64,000 nucleotides of DNA from Ophioderma brevispina (lineage: Eukaryota > Echinodermata > Ophiuroidea > Amphilepidida > Ophiodermatidae). Under the pieces are notes generated by a model that was not told where the DNA came from, ran no database searches, and worked only from the letters and a program-made list of their open reading frames with translations. Positions 11,380 through 22,997 of this stretch are shown in pieces (the stretch's first letter is position 1; each line of letters begins with the position of its first letter). Made by a program: the position numbers and the translations under genes. The stretch is taken from NCBI GenBank assembly GCA_023653785.1, contig JAMKCH010005416.1, forward strand, positions 1 through 64,000, given 5' to 3'.

Positions 11380-12480
11380 AGGTGGTTCTTGTGATGAGGC
11401 TATTAGCAATCAAGTCATGGCCTTTTAATTACCATGTAGCAGATGTGACCCATCCAGTATGGCAGTATCATAGGTGCATTTGTATTTAATTGCATTGCAC
11501 TCAGACAATGGAAAAAGGTCACACCATATATTGTACTCGCGTCTCGGACATACCAAATTAATTGGAAAGGCATGTCATTTACCAACCCATTTTGCAAGAT
11601 AATCAAGATATACTTATACATTGTAAAGATTGAAAACATGCAAAAAACATATTTTTACAGATCAATAGGCCTTTAAAGCCACTACCAGACATATGTTCCA
11701 AACTCGAAAAGACCAATTTGCCATCCACCTCCACAATTTCTAACCCAACAATGCAAAAAATACATCGGTCCTCGGACCGCTTGTGTCGCCTGCCATCACA
11801 ATTAGCGAAAGATAGGCCTAACATGACCTTTGACCTTGATATGTGAACTTGGACCTCATAAACAAATGAGGGTTTGCATGTAATAAACTCCATAAGCCAA
11901 ATTTGGTTCCAATTGAACTTCAACTTTTCAAATGAGGTCAATTTTACATCTTCAGCATGTGATTATCTTGTGTGCTGTTGGTAAAGTAAAAAGACAATGC
12001 ATGTGTGTTTGTACAATGCCTATACTCTTTATCAGAATACCCTTTACAAAATAAATGTACTTTGAGCGTGATACGTGTAAATTCGGCTGTGTGATCGACT
12101 GCTAACCCCTGCCACCTTGTGGATGGTGCGCATGTATGTCTTGTAAAAGGTATTTTGATAAACAGTATAACTAAGTTTATTCTGATAGCATATGATGAAT
12201 AAAGCTTCAAAATCCAAAAAGAAAAGGAGATAAAGATGTTGTACATTCAGTTTTTCCAAACCTTTTTTCAGAGTTATTTCAAGACCAGATGATATCAAAA
12301 TAAACTAGAGTGCTATGCATCCAACTGAGTGCTACAATGAAAAGATTTACATATAGAAAAAAATGTGAAAAAAGGAGACAAAGAAAATACTTGTAACCTA
12401 TTGCATTGTTACAATGGAGAAAGTTTTCTTTTTGTCTGTTAGCTTAGCAGATGTAATTCACAGAGCTAATGTTATGGTGA
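11380..12480. other. No gene seen
   Basis: AT-rich. Minus-strand open frames of 84-112 codons exist at 11603-12298 but lack recognisable motifs or consistent codon structure. No repeats with clear ends. Confidence 0.35.
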
Positions 12481-12489
12481 TGCATTAAT

Positions 12490-12665
12490 CTATCTTTAAA
12501 GCTGAACAAGAAACATGCATCCTGCACTAGAACAGTTATAACATGCACAGGAACACACATCTGAGAAAAAATCTTGGACGTATGCGCCTGTACGGGGACT
12601 CAAACCCTGGACCTTTCGCTTTCTTGGCGAGTGCTCTACCGCTGAGCTATACAGACTGTCCCTGA
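12490..12665 (-). mobile_element. tRNA-derived SINE
   Basis: Read on the minus strand, a tRNA-like head (12586-12656) is followed by a body ending near 12490. The body (GAACAAGAAACATGCATCCT, GCACTAGAACAGTTATAACA, CACATCTGAGAAAAAATCT) is repeated at 14196-14290 without the head. A dispersed body plus a tRNA head is the structure of a polymerase-III SINE. Target duplications were not resolved. Confidence 0.65.
12586..12656 (-). tRNA. tRNA-like SINE head / tRNA pseudogene
   Basis: On the minus strand the sequence folds as a tRNA. A 7 bp acceptor stem pairs GTCTGTA with TACAGGC (one G-T pair). Box A is TAGCTCAGCGGTAGAGC and box B is GGTTTGAGTCC. The D stem GCTC/GAGC is intact and the T stem has one mismatch. 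The anticodon stem has a mismatch at its outer pair, and position 33 is A rather than the invariant U. It is therefore a pseudo-tRNA, consistent with serving as the internal promoter of a SINE rather than as a working tRNA. Confidence 0.7.
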
Positions 12666-12911
12666 ACAGAGATTTGGTATGATACTCATTGATAGGCAGT
12701 CAGGGTAAACAACACACACAACACAACAGTGTACGAGATCGAGAATGATGCTTACTCGCAAACCCAACAACGTATCAGTATCAACAAGCTATAGATGAGT
12801 TGACACGTGACGTCAACGCCGGGCAACGAACAAAGCACTGCCCGGCAGTATGCGTGAGCACCTGCAGGGCTTGTGCTTTTAAAATTCGCGCTCAATCGGG
12901 CGTGATACTAC
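12666..12911. other. No gene seen
   Basis: Short unique spacer between the SINE and the RTE-type LINE. Mildly GC-rich at 12800-12890. Confidence 0.35.
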
Positions 12912-14005
12912 TACTAAACCAAAGTTTTAAATCCGGTTTTATCCCCGTCAACGGGGGTGGCCGGATTCACCTCACATTTGCAGCAACTGCCCTGACTCCT
13001 TCCTTCCATTTCACCCGATTCAATGCATCCTCCATCCTCAACCCAACCCTCCTACTCTCCTCCTCCACTTGTTTCTTCCATGTCTTCTTTGGACGTCCCC
13101 TCCTCCTCAAACTGCTCACCTCGAACTCAAAAGCCCTTCTTAACACATGCTCATCATCCTTCCTCAACACATGCCCATACCAACATACACTATTTGCCTT
13201 CGCCAACCGGTCCACCGCCTCTTCCAAACCCAACATCTGCATCAAGTCCTCAGTCTTCATCCTGTCCATCAACTTCACACCACACATCGCTCTCATCATT
13301 TCTCTCTCTGTCCTCCTCAAAATCCCAATCTCATTTTCGCTCAGACACCACATCTCACTCCCATACAGCATCGCTGATCTCACACAGCTCTTATACACCA
13401 TTCCTTTCATCTTCAAAGGATATCTTTTCCCATGCAACAACTCCCCACATTCCCTAAACTTCACCCACCCATACCTCACTCTTGCTGTCACAGCCACCTC
13501 ACATCCACCACCCCCACTAACCTTATCCCCTAGGTATGTGAACTCCTTCACTGACTCCACCTCATCACACAACTTTTCCTCCTGTTCCACCATCCCTCCA
13601 GCTCCCTTCTCACATCTTCTACACACAAAATCTCTTGCCAAACTATACTCTCTTCATCTTTGTGCATCTCCCATGGATCCATTTCCCACATTTCTCACAC
13701 CATACTGAATTTGCTTTTACTCTCTTCCCACATACCCCAAATGGGTCTACCTTACTCGCTACCACCTCCCTCTCCGCCCCACTCACCAGCACTTTTTTCT
13801 TTCCAAGGTTTACCTTCAGACCCTTACTCTCGAAAGCCTTCTTCCATTTCCAAAACTTCTCCCTCAGTCCCTCCAATGTCTCACTCATTAAAACCAAATC
13901 ATCTGCATACAACATCTCACTCAGCAAACCTTCATGCACTCTCTGTGACTACATCAATCACAATTGCAAAAATCAATGGCAAAAGTACAGAACCTTGATG
14001 CAGGC
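12912..14005 (-). mobile_element. 5'-truncated RTE-type LINE
   Basis: This is the last ~1.1 kb of a non-LTR retrotransposon on the minus strand. It keeps the end of the reverse-transcriptase domain, a C-terminal domain and the 3' tail (12912-12966), the tail being shared with fragments at 5228 and 37463. The 5' edge near 14000 cuts through the reverse transcriptase just upstream of the LHQGSVL motif, as expected from incomplete reverse transcription. Confidence 0.85.
12967..13999 (-). pseudogene. RTE-type reverse transcriptase, C-terminal part, frameshifted
   Basis: Minus-strand coding remnant of a LINE reverse transcriptase, the enzyme that copies element RNA into chromosomal DNA. Reading leftward: LHQGSVL then FAIVIDVVTE (RT motif B region, about 13935-13995), the catalytic MLYADDLVLMSETLEGL block, KVNLGK, a Cys-rich CGKCG-like segment with CEKCGKWIHGRC (about 13650-13690), and then the long frame 12967-13641. 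That frame has EFTYLGDKVSGGGG, SAMLYGSEMWCLSENE, WYGHVLRKDDEHVLRRAFEF and RRGRPKKTWKKQ, typical of the RTE-like thumb and tail. The part at 13643-13939 and the part at 12967-13641 are in different frames, so one indel near 13642 breaks it. The N-terminal endonuclease is missing. The large plus-strand frame over it (12800-13708) is antisense only. Confidence 0.88.
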
Positions 14006-15170
14006 TATTGAATGCTTTAACTGTATGGGCATATTCTTCGCACCTCTAACATGTCAGTAGACCAGGTGCTAACTTGTGTTTGTAAACATTGATGTCACCT
14101 CATCTATAAGAGACTTACGTTATCATACACTGCAATAACTAGTACACGAGATCATTACTGATGCTAACTTCACATTTCTTAACATTAAACCAATCATTAA
14201 AGCTGAGGAAGAAACATGCATCAAGCACTAGAACAATTATAACATAACATGCACAGGCACACACATCTGAGAAAAATCTCAGACCATATGCACCTTCCTG
14301 ACTGTTTTGTTTTGCAGTGTATGATGCATAAGCCTCTAGTAGCTTGTTAGTATTTTCTATAATATTTGATGGCTCTGAGGGTGTATAGAATATACCGCAA
14401 CAAGTCATGACTCGAACGCGCCGTCGCGTCGGTCTTATTTTCAGGACTTTTGCGGTATATTCTCATATCACCACTAAAAAGCCCATCCAATATTCCTTAT
14501 TGTTAATAAATGAACTGACTGTACAATTCAACACATTTTGCCAAGTGGGGGTAGGTTACGCCTCACTTTCATGACTGTCACTTTGCCATATGGCCTAATT
14601 CTGTTACCCTGGCAGACAGACTTACCCAAAGCCAGCATCGAAGGCTAAGCCGTGTCCAAGTTAATGCAACTGCCACTGACACTGAGATTTTTTTTCCAAG
14701 ATCCAATCTGGTTGGGCTATTCCGGTGGTATATTCTATTCGGTTTTGTGTAGGATTCTCTTCCTCATGGTAACACAACTTGGTGGTTTTTTTCGTCCGTG
14801 TGTACCGGCCATTTTCAATGTTTACGCTTTTGATACGATTCCTTCCCAGCTAAGCTACTGAGCACCCAACGTCAGCAACAATCCTGAGCATATGTTAACT
14901 CATATAAAGTTCATGGATGCTATAAAGACATTCGCGCATATTACTATGCTAAATAAGCTCCATAACCAGGTAACAAACTAACTGGCATGGTAATTAAAAT
15001 ACTGTGTCATTCCAATGATTTTGAAATACTGTACAGATTAAAAATATGCGGTACAGTTGGAAGCTTCATATTATATAATAAAATCTATCTGTCACCATTT
15101 CAAAAACTTATTTGGCATATACTTTGGTGATTTTGATTTGCACCTAGTTGCATGACCCTTGGCTGAGGGG
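14006..15170. other. Intergenic; SINE body fragment at 14196-14300, otherwise no gene
   Basis: At 14196-14300 lies a headless copy of the SINE body seen at 12490-12585 (AAACATGCATCAAGCACTAG and CACACATCTGAGAAAAATCT). Around 14375-14465 there is a short inverted GAATATACCGCAA / TTGCGGTATATTC pair with a GC-rich centre. Nothing else is recognised. Confidence 0.45.
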
Positions 15171-15179
15171 TTTATGTAC

Positions 15180-15400
15180 GAGAAGATATCATAGCTTCCC
15201 ACAATGCATTGCTACTCCCATTGGAAGTTTTGTACAGGTTTCCATGTGGATCGTTAGAGATGAAACGCTCTCAAATGCAAGTTTTGTGATCATACTGTCC
15301 ATTTAGAGCCATGTTTCATCACTAACGACCCCATCATTACCTGTACAAAAACCTCCAGATGGAAGCATGCATTGTGGGAGCTATTGAAATCTTCTCTTGG
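15180..15400. mobile_element. 221 bp palindromic MITE, copy 1 (9 bp TSD)
   Basis: The two halves are near-perfect reverse complements. GAGAAGATAT...CTTCCCACAATGCATTG on the left pairs with GCATTGTGGGAGC...ATCTTCTCTT on the right, with GTTTTGTACAGG / CCTGTACAAAAAC and GAGATGAAACG / GTTTCATCACTAACG further in. It is flanked by TTTATGTAC at 15171-15179 and 15401-15409, a 9 bp target duplication. Three further copies occur at 40303, 44085 and 45013. No transposase is encoded. Confidence 0.9.
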
Positions 15401-15409
15401 TTTATGTAC

Positions 15410-15985
15410 CTGGTTCCTGCGACTTGGTCCTCTTCATCACCACTTTCCCAACTGACCAAAGACGCAGGTACATACTAATGAAATTCACAGCTTATTGCTG
15501 ATGGAGAAGGTGGGGTCATGCACTTTTCCGTCACTGCTTCACTTAACCATTCTGTAAACTTTGGTAAAAACAGCAAATCAAGCTAGAACAATCGCTTGTG
15601 CTTTCGCACCGGTGTAAGAGAGAGTCTTTCGCAAGATTATGGTTGTCCTGGTCCTTGCGGAATGTATACTGTGATAATTAACCACGATCCTGTTGTGCAC
15701 CCCACCAAGTACTGGGAACGAGACTACCTTATAGAGACGGATTGTTTACTTTCAAATATCTATGTTTTGGTTCGAATTTGAATATTATTATAATCATGGA
15801 CTTTAATAATGCGCTAGACTACCGTCCCAAAGTTTGTTCACATGCGCTCCCAACAAGCAAAAAGCGATCAACAGTGACAAGAAGAAAAAACAAAAGAAAC
15901 AGATAAAAGCAGCAACAAACCACTACAATCTGAATGCATTATTGAACAAATGGGATTTCAATGATGTGCTAAAGGTACAATGTTG
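15410..15985. other. No gene seen
   Basis: Short open frames only. Nothing recognisable. Confidence 0.35.
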
Positions 15986-15989
15986 TACA

Positions 15990-16660
15990 GTTCTAATATG
16001 GAAGAGGGAGCTTATTCCAACGTCTGGTTCACAGATGGCAAATTAAAGCCAATCACCAAATGAGTTAGGAGATCTTGGCTCGTGTAGCAGGTGAAGATCG
16101 ATGAGCGAAGACCCGTACGTTGTGATTTGTAATTAAGCAGTAGATCAGACAAATATGGCGGAGCAAGTCCATGAAGGCACTTAAAAACTAACAGGAGAAT
16201 TTTAAACTCAATGCGCTCTTTTACCGGTAGCCATTGTAAATCAATGAGAATGGGGGTAGTGATCAGACGTGCAGCAATGTTTTGAAGCGTGCAGGGATGA
16301 ACAGGATTTTGTGGTAGACATAAGAGGGATGTTGCACATATCCAAACGTGATGCAACAAGAGAGTGAACAAGAAGTTGAGCAGCATCTGTGGTGAATTTG
16401 CTTATTCTTAACTATATTGTGATTTGGTGGTAGCCAGCTTGAAGTACGGAAGAGATGTGTGGTTTCATTGACATGTCCAAGTTTATGATAACACCCAAAG
16501 TAGAGCTTCACTGGAGACGGAATTGAAATCCAACTATAAGTAATTTGCCAATGACAGTTAGATATTCGATGCTTGGAGCCAATGATAAGATACTCAGTCT
16601 TACTATCATTATTGGAGAAAAATTCACCATCCAAGTTCTTATTTCAGTTATGCAATCTTC
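15990..16660 (-). pseudogene. CR1/L2-type LINE reverse transcriptase fragment
   Basis: The minus strand encodes the C-terminal half of a non-LTR reverse transcriptase in at least two frames. One frame (16263-16634) has SKTEYLIIGSKH and HVNETTHLFR, the region after the catalytic site. The other (16012-16386) has LQNIAARLIT, LQWLPVKERIEFKILLLVFK and CLHGLAPPYLSDLL, the well-known thumb signature of CR1, L2 and Rex-like LINEs. A frameshift joins the two, and the catalytic YADD block and endonuclease are absent. It is dead transposon sequence, different in type from the RTE-like element at 12912. Confidence 0.85.
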
Positions 16661-17340
16661 AATTTAGAATGCTACACTCATAGTCAACTGGGTTAAAGCA
16701 AGATAATTTGGGTGTCTCAGCAAATTGGAGACCATATTTCCTGATGAAGGTGGCAAAAGTGTTGATCATTTGGTGATCTTTCCACTTTCTTGGAAGAGGT
16801 TTACATAAGCTGGCATGACAAGGAATATCAGGAAAGGGGGAATTAGATCATGCAGACATGCAAATTCACTATTTCTGTTTCATGACAGTTGACCTTGACC
16901 TCGAAAAGAGGTAAACAGTGGCCTTCCCAGTGTCAGTGCCCCCAGGAGTCCCACGTATTCAGAGCATATCAAGCGACGATTTGTGGAGGTGAATCTGCTA
17001 GTCAGGATCCAGACTAAGGGTGTTTTACAATCAGGGTACCACTTGGCTGAACACTACAACCCATAAAAAAAACAATCACTGTACTTACACACAATGGTTA
17101 TATACCAACTTGAAGACCCTGAGAACACTACCACAGCTGCAACAAAAGACTAAACAAAACCTGTACATCTGTGTGGAAATTATCTTAAAATTCACTGTCT
17201 CATTGAGGAGGTTAATTTTTGAGTATATTCAGCACTGTCATAAAAAAAATTTGGGACAAAATCAACATTCCGGGAATAACATTTGAAGCAAGGTGATTAA
17301 TATCCAGAAATCTTAAGGAATGTGACCATTCGTAACACAT
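16661..17340. other. No gene seen
   Basis: No coding exon or transposon end is recognised. A short plus-strand frame at 17020-17286 has no motif. Confidence 0.35.
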
Positions 17341-17345
17341 GTGTC

Positions 17346-17490
17346 AGTTTGAAATTTTAAAATAAACAACTAAATAATTAGTCAACCAGACATACCTTTG
17401 AGGCAAACCAACGTGTGACCGCAACCTGCGGTCTTCAACTGGGTTGTGAAGAAATTGGATATTGATCACGTATGGAAACGTTTTAATGGC
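17346..17490 (+). repeat. Arm of an inverted related pair (partner 22065-22185)
   Basis: GTCAACCAGACATACCTTTG, then GCAAACCAACG and CTGCGGTCTTCAACTGGGTT followed by GTGAAGAAATTGGA is the reverse complement of 22065-22165. The similarity breaks near 17490, where the partner continues with GGAAGATGATGATGTCATTC. A matching segment reappears at about 19668, so this arm is split by ~2.2 kb of inserted sequence. Confidence 0.7.
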
Positions 17491-18102
17491 AGTTTTTCAT
17501 TGTGTTCCTTTTATGTTTGATAATGATGAAATCCATTCGATTTGGCATATGTGCCCACCATTTTCAGGAACCTAACATTACTCAACTAAATATAAAAAAA
17601 AATAGATTAATATTATAATGTCATTTAGTCGGAAAATAAATTCAAACATGGTCAAACCCTCTCCGTTCAATACGAAAGACCCGATTTTGGTGAATTGGCC
17701 AGCGTTTTCTCGGTAATAACGTATTTCTGGCCTAATGATACACCGGGCAATATTGTGCCCAGCATTCTTAACGGCAACGTTATAAGCTTTCCAGTAAGAA
17801 AATATTAATTTTTATTGGTCAAGTAGAACTCTCGGAATGTTGACATATACAAAAACCCTAGCCAATGAAAGTTTGCCTATCAAAAATCAATAATTGTGGC
17901 GCCCACCATATCGTAGCTGGTTGGTTATAAGCGTGGGATTCTTAATTTCCTGCTATTATTGTAGCGACCATGTGATTGAAATAAAGTTTAATGTATGAAA
18001 CACATTTTGGACTACTTGTTTTATTTTTGAACTCATATGCGCCTGCAGAGGAATGTATTTTTGTTATGCATGGTTTTGTTTTGTAGTTCTTTTGAAGCTG
18101 CC

Positions 18103-18385
18103 TACTCTCTAATATGCAAAAGAGAGAATTTCACTCTCTTGGAGTGACTGCAGGGCCCACTCCAAAAAGAGTGAAATTTCGTACCTAAAAAACCACTTTT
18201 TTTGGGTCAAATTTGATCTTGATAATTGACAAAATGAAATCATTTTATCATTTGGTTAAATTATCAAGAGTAAATTTGACCCAAAAAAGTATTCTTGAAA
18301 GCTGTGAAATTTCAATCTTTTTAGAGTGGAGCCCTCTGTCAGCTCGTCAAAAGAGTGGAAGTTCACTCTTTTGCATCAGAGAGAA
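18103..18385. mobile_element. Foldback element
   Basis: Imperfect inverted repeat: TACTCTCTAATATGCAAAAG on the left and CTTTTGCATCAGAGAGAACC on the right. A second inner stem has TTTGGGTCAAATTTGATCTT with AAGAGTAAATTTGACCCAAA. The centre lies near 18245. There is no coding sequence beyond incidental frames. Confidence 0.7.
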
Positions 18386-18394
18386 CCTGAAAAA

Positions 18395-18730
18395 TTCGCT
18401 TTGCTCAATGCTTTACCTTCCACTTATGACTCTGCAAATAGACTATTGGCAAACATCACCCACATACACCCTCCCCCCATACAAGGTTGAAGACTAAATA
18501 TACTTAGAAGCTTGATGTAAGCATGCAGTTGCACGCTTTTTTTTTTGCTCAATACTTCCCCTTCTACTTATGGCTCTGCATATTGGTAAACATCACCCCA
18601 ACGTCCACCCCTCCCCTCCCCATACAATGTTGCAGCACTAAATCATACTAGAAGGTGAGTAAGCATGCAGTTAACATGCGTTGCCAATGTTTAACCTTTC
18701 ACTTATGGCTCTGCATATAGACTATCAATA
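18395..18730. repeat. ~140 bp tandem repeat, about 2.4 units
   Basis: GCTCAATGCTTTACCTTCCA and CTTATGACTCTGCAAATAGA recur at about 18547 and 18682 (CTTATGGCTCTGCATAT). Each is followed by CATCACCC, a C-rich stretch, CATACAA.GTTG and AAGCATGCAGTT. It abuts the foldback at 18103-18385. Confidence 0.75.
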
Positions 18731-19660
18731 GATCGGTGCTGGGGGAACTCGGAGGCTTAAATGCAATTTCCCCAGAGTGGAAATAAAACAAATTCATTAA
18801 TACCGGACAAAATGTTACTTTTATTCCCAAACATTGGTGGGGGTGGGGGGATTTTAATTATTTTATTGGTTTTAATAATTTTCTTAAATAATTTATAAAA
18901 ACAAAAAAACAGTTAACATTAAAAAAAATATATTTGTGTTCCTCCAAACATGATGCGGGGGGGGGGGGCCAATGTATTTTACCCAGTTCAACATAATTTC
19001 AGTTAAGAACGTCAATAGCATATGAGTTTCATAGTATAAAATTGAATATTTATTTATTCCATTTAGTTATATTTAACTATTGCTCAAAAGCTCATGGAAA
19101 ACAGTGAACATTGCGTTTACAAGGGTGCTTATATGATCTGTAAAAATTTAATAGCAATCGTTAGTCTTTATCAAATAAGCAAACTGTTGAATCATCTTAG
19201 TAGATAGACTAGAGGCTGTGATTTATACACCTAACTATACCCAAAATTAATGGCACATACTTATAATGATTAGGATATATATTTAATTTTAATGGGCCAA
19301 ACATATGTTGGGGTACTCCAACATTGATGAGGGTGGTGGGGGGGCTCAAAGATATTAGTAAACGTCAATAGCATATGGCCTTGGTCAAGTTAATAGAATA
19401 GACGATTTTACAGTACTTTTGAGATGTCACACGATAAAAAAAAAATGGGGTTTGGACGCCTTGTCCAATGAAACGTCATCTATTTGAATTATTTTTGGCA
19501 AAATTAGTTATAGGCAATAGGTATATTGAAGAAAAATTTGAGTGGGATTAGAGATAAAAATTGTAAGTTTAGTTAAAGTAAAGTATTATTTCAACAAAAA
19601 CGCCATGTACAGGCGCATGTGGAATTGAATTAGCAGATGAGACAAGGTTTCGATGTGCAG
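18731..19660. other. No gene seen; homopolymer G runs
   Basis: AT-rich with G runs near 18836-18851, 18956-18969 and 19331-19345. CCAAACAT.TTGG.GG-like strings before each run hint at a shared short repeat, but no boundaries are clear. Confidence 0.4.
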
Positions 19661-20568
19661 GTGGTTATGGAAGATGATGACGTAATTCGGCGAGGAATGT
19701 CCTTAACGATCTGTTCCAGCCGTGTAATAAGTGACCTAACTCCGCCGTGCGTTTAATGATGGTTCCTCAGCTCTCACCCAGATGACTTCATTTCAAACCC
19801 TGTTCAAACCACGTGGTCTATGTCAAGTATCATTAATGTCAGGGGTGGTAAAGGCGTGTCCACTGGCATGAAGGTGAGAGTAGACGGCAGAATCGTTACA
19901 CTAGAACTAGCCCTACGATGTTGTGACATACGTTTTTCAAGGGTGGCGGCTGTCACAATGTACGTTCTTACAGAGTGAGCGGCCCAAACATTGAACACCA
20001 TAGACCACTCCAATTAAGGTGACTTTTGGTTGTGTCTTTCGGAGACTTAAGGACTGGGGAGGGTATTTGTGGGTTTAAAGTGCGTGGTGATTCCGTGGTC
20101 GTGGTAGAGTGATTTAGTTTTTCAAGAAAGATCCCCGGGTATGTAAAAGTCACACTACAAGGTGTGTTGGAGGGTTTACCCTAACACAACTGGGAATGTG
20201 GTTGCTATCAGGTTACTACGATTGATCTGTCAGTAGCCAAGTCCGGGTAACCGCAGTTATCAAGTGCTTTCCGTAGGTGTGCGCGTTCCGTAACTTGCTC
20301 TGATTCCCGGGGTTATGATCTCAGCTCTATGGAACAAAGTTGTATACAACACAAGTTTTGGGATAGGGTGGTTAGAACCAAACTGCAATTACTTGATCTG
20401 TATGTGTCTGCTTCAATAAACAGACAGAGTGAGTGACGCTATCCTTCCTTGTATTCGTCACTAAACATCAAGAACGCAAGTTTGTTGTGACTAGACTCCT
20501 GGGTGAACTTAATATGTGGGTCCACCTGATTGATATGCGAAAAGAACGCGTCAAGTTCGTCAGATTAA

Positions 20569-21674
20569 GGTGGCTGTGAAGTCAGGATTCAAAGGAACTG
20601 TTTTTGCCGATTCTTCTTAAGGGTTCCAAACACATAAAAGTATACATATTTGAGAAGAAATGCTCAAGGGAATCCAATATGATAATATTTTTTCCCCCAA
20701 GAATACGTAATTTTTGAGAAAAGCATAAAATAAATTGGAGATTTTCACTCATTGTTTTGGTTTCCCTTAAAAAAAATAGAAATGTGATAAAAATGTATGC
20801 CTTCTTCGTATTTCGGATCAGAGTTATAGTTCTAGGGTCGCGTATTTCCCCTTGTTTCAAGTCTGCCACTATATCAAATTATTTGCCAAAAAAGCCAAAA
20901 ACCGCGTGTGTCAATTTGGAACAACGACAAGATTGTTTCAAGGGTTGACATAAATCACGAGTTTTAACCAAAAATTGAAAAAATAAAAATACCGACCCGG
21001 AGATCTTGATATGCTCTATACGATGCATTCATTTCACCCCCCCCCCTCCCCCCCCTGTTGCTCATTGCGAAATTTTTTTTTTGAGTAAAACCCCTGGGAA
21101 CCGAAAATCACGATTTATCGCCGAAAGTGAACACAGATGAAATCGCATTTTGTCCAAATATGTCCCATTCGCTACAAAATATGCCTTGACTCCCAAACCA
21201 CAAGCGTGTCATCTCTTATTCTTCACACCTCTTCTGCCCACCAGGTCAAATTGCTTCATCTGGATACTTATGATCAAAATCCACATTATGAGCTCAAAAT
21301 CGTTGAAATTTAAAATCATGCTGTTGCAACAAGAACTCACGGGGGCAACCATTGACAATGCATACCAAGTTACCATGGGTGTGCGTCATATCGAATCGCT
21401 GCATCAAGCGTTTCTGATGCGCTCATTACATCGCGCGCGCCGAATAGCACAGGCGGTATTGCGTAATACGCGAAATTACCGCCCTTTTGCAGTTCAGCCC
21501 ATTTGTTGTTCTTGGTCAAAATGCGTAACATTAAATAAAATGAACAAAATATGAGGAAAAATAAATTAATAGATGTCTTGTTAAAATATATGGAAGAAAA
21601 CATGTTAATGTCCGTTAACATGAAAAAAACTAAAAACTGGCCATGGTGACTAAGTTCCTTACTTCACAGCCACC
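20569..21674. mobile_element. TTAA-flanked non-autonomous DNA transposon (1106 bp)
   Basis: The left end GGTGGCTGTGAAGT and right end ACTTCACAGCCACC are perfect inverted repeats, each immediately flanked by TTAA (20565-20568 and 21675-21678). TTAA duplication is used by piggyBac and Kolobok transposons. The ends do not settle which. Internal frames (for example 21150-21554, 134 codons) have no recognisable transposase motif. A CCCCCTCCCCCC tract is at 21038-21055. It interrupts the inverted-arm structure between 17346 and 22212. Confidence 0.8.
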
Positions 21675-21868
21675 TTAATTAGAACCCAGGTGGCATCCCA
21701 ACATATCGAAACCATCTAGCAGGCATAGTACCGGATTGTGAGACAGGGCAGTACGTTCAAATTTCTCCATGTATAAGTTAGAAATGATTGGAGACACCGG
21801 GGAACCCCGGAACAGCCATGTGTGTTGTTAAAAAAAAATTCCCCTCTGTACGAAAAATAGGTCAGTGT

Positions 21869-22212
21869 CTAAACACAAGCGAGAAGATCACACAACTGAT
21901 CTGGAGTTAAACTCCGTCCGCTCCATGAGGCCGCATCCTGTGTCAAATGTCCCCAAACAAGAACTGCCTCAATTGCGTCTGCCGGTTGTATGCTCGTAAA
22001 AAGGCAGTGATGTCCAAACGAGTAATTTCCTCGCCGAATGACATCATCATCTTCCAATAACAGCACCGGAAGTGATCAAGTCCAATTTCTTCACAACCCA
22101 GTTGAAGACCGCAGGTTGGCGGTCGCAACGTTGGTTTGCACACAAAGGTATGTCTGGTTGACTGAATTATTTTATTTGTTTTCTTACCAATCCCAGATGA
22201 TGAGAAGTCCAT
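21869..22212 (-). pseudogene. Unidentified coding-like sequence, frameshifted
   Basis: On the minus strand two overlapping frames look protein-like in succession. The upstream part reads STRHTFVCKPTLRPPTCGLQ and GCEEIGLDHFR. After a frame change near DDDVIRRGNYSFGHH it reads QPADAIEAVLVWGHLTQDAA and SLTPDQLCDLLACV before a stop. Segments recur on the plus strand at 17370-17480 and 19665-19700, so this belongs to a repeated element. I do not recognise the family, and an unclassified transposon open frame is the likeliest reading. Confidence 0.35.
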
Positions 22213-22239
22213 AGTTTCAGTTGAAATTTTTTGTAAATT

Positions 22240-22990
22240 CTGTCAAAAATGTCCTCCTCATATCAGGCCAATTAAAAGCGTAAACTAATGGATAGATTGG
22301 ATTTGTGATATTTTCTGTATAAACTTTAGTTAATGTCTATACATTTAGCGTACACCCTTGGTGGCTACACATTACTTTTCCTGTAGCAACAATCAAAAGT
22401 TAGAGTCGGTGTTCCGTCAAAATCTTCCTTTCGAAAACATGAAGTTTCACTAACCATATAAATTTGCTCCAGAAGACCTCACACATCCCAATTTTTGCAA
22501 ACATACGGTTTGACTGATCTATAATACAAAAACATTAACACTGAAAATAATCAAAGCACTTTGTTTTTTTACCCAAATGTCAAATGAATGAAGTGTTCCG
22601 TCAAAATCTTGTTCTCTCTGAAATTGTGACATTCCATCAATCGTAAAAATTGTTCATAACGATGTGACGCTTCCAAATTTTGAATTATAATTTCCTGACG
22701 TGCCTACATGCAAAACATCAATATTGAAAGTATCATGACACTTCATTTTTCACCCAAATGAGACAGCCGAGGTACCTCTGATTTTAAAACAACCCCTAAT
22801 TATGATCGGTCTGTATGCTTGCTTGGCTAGTCTGAGCCATAAAGCCAAGCCCAAGGCGCACCATCGTAGGGTTTATGAGGATGTAGAAATGGAGGTCAAA
22901 GGTCATCTATAGATTTTAGCAGTTTATTAGGGGGAATTCAAAGTAATTTTTAGAACAATAATATTGCTACAGAAGTGTTGTAAGTTGATC
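22240..22990. repeat. Intergenic or upstream intron; ~185 bp degenerate tandem pair
   Basis: GTGTTCCGTCAAAATCTT occurs at about 22410 and 22593, each followed by a GAAGTTTCACTAACCATA-like or GTGACATTCCATCAATCGTA segment, AATTT.GAA and AAAACAT.AA.A.TGAAA. Two diverged units are visible. No channel exon is recognised here. Confidence 0.5.
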
Positions 22991-22997
22991 ACTACTA

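Noticed and set aside
12586..12656. Functional tRNA gene
   Set aside because: A33 replaces the invariant U and the anticodon stem has a mismatch. It is attached to a dispersed SINE body.
12800..13708. Plus-strand 302-codon open frame rich in Ser, Pro and His
   Set aside because: It is exactly antisense to the RTE-type reverse transcriptase, whose minus-strand motifs are unmistakable.
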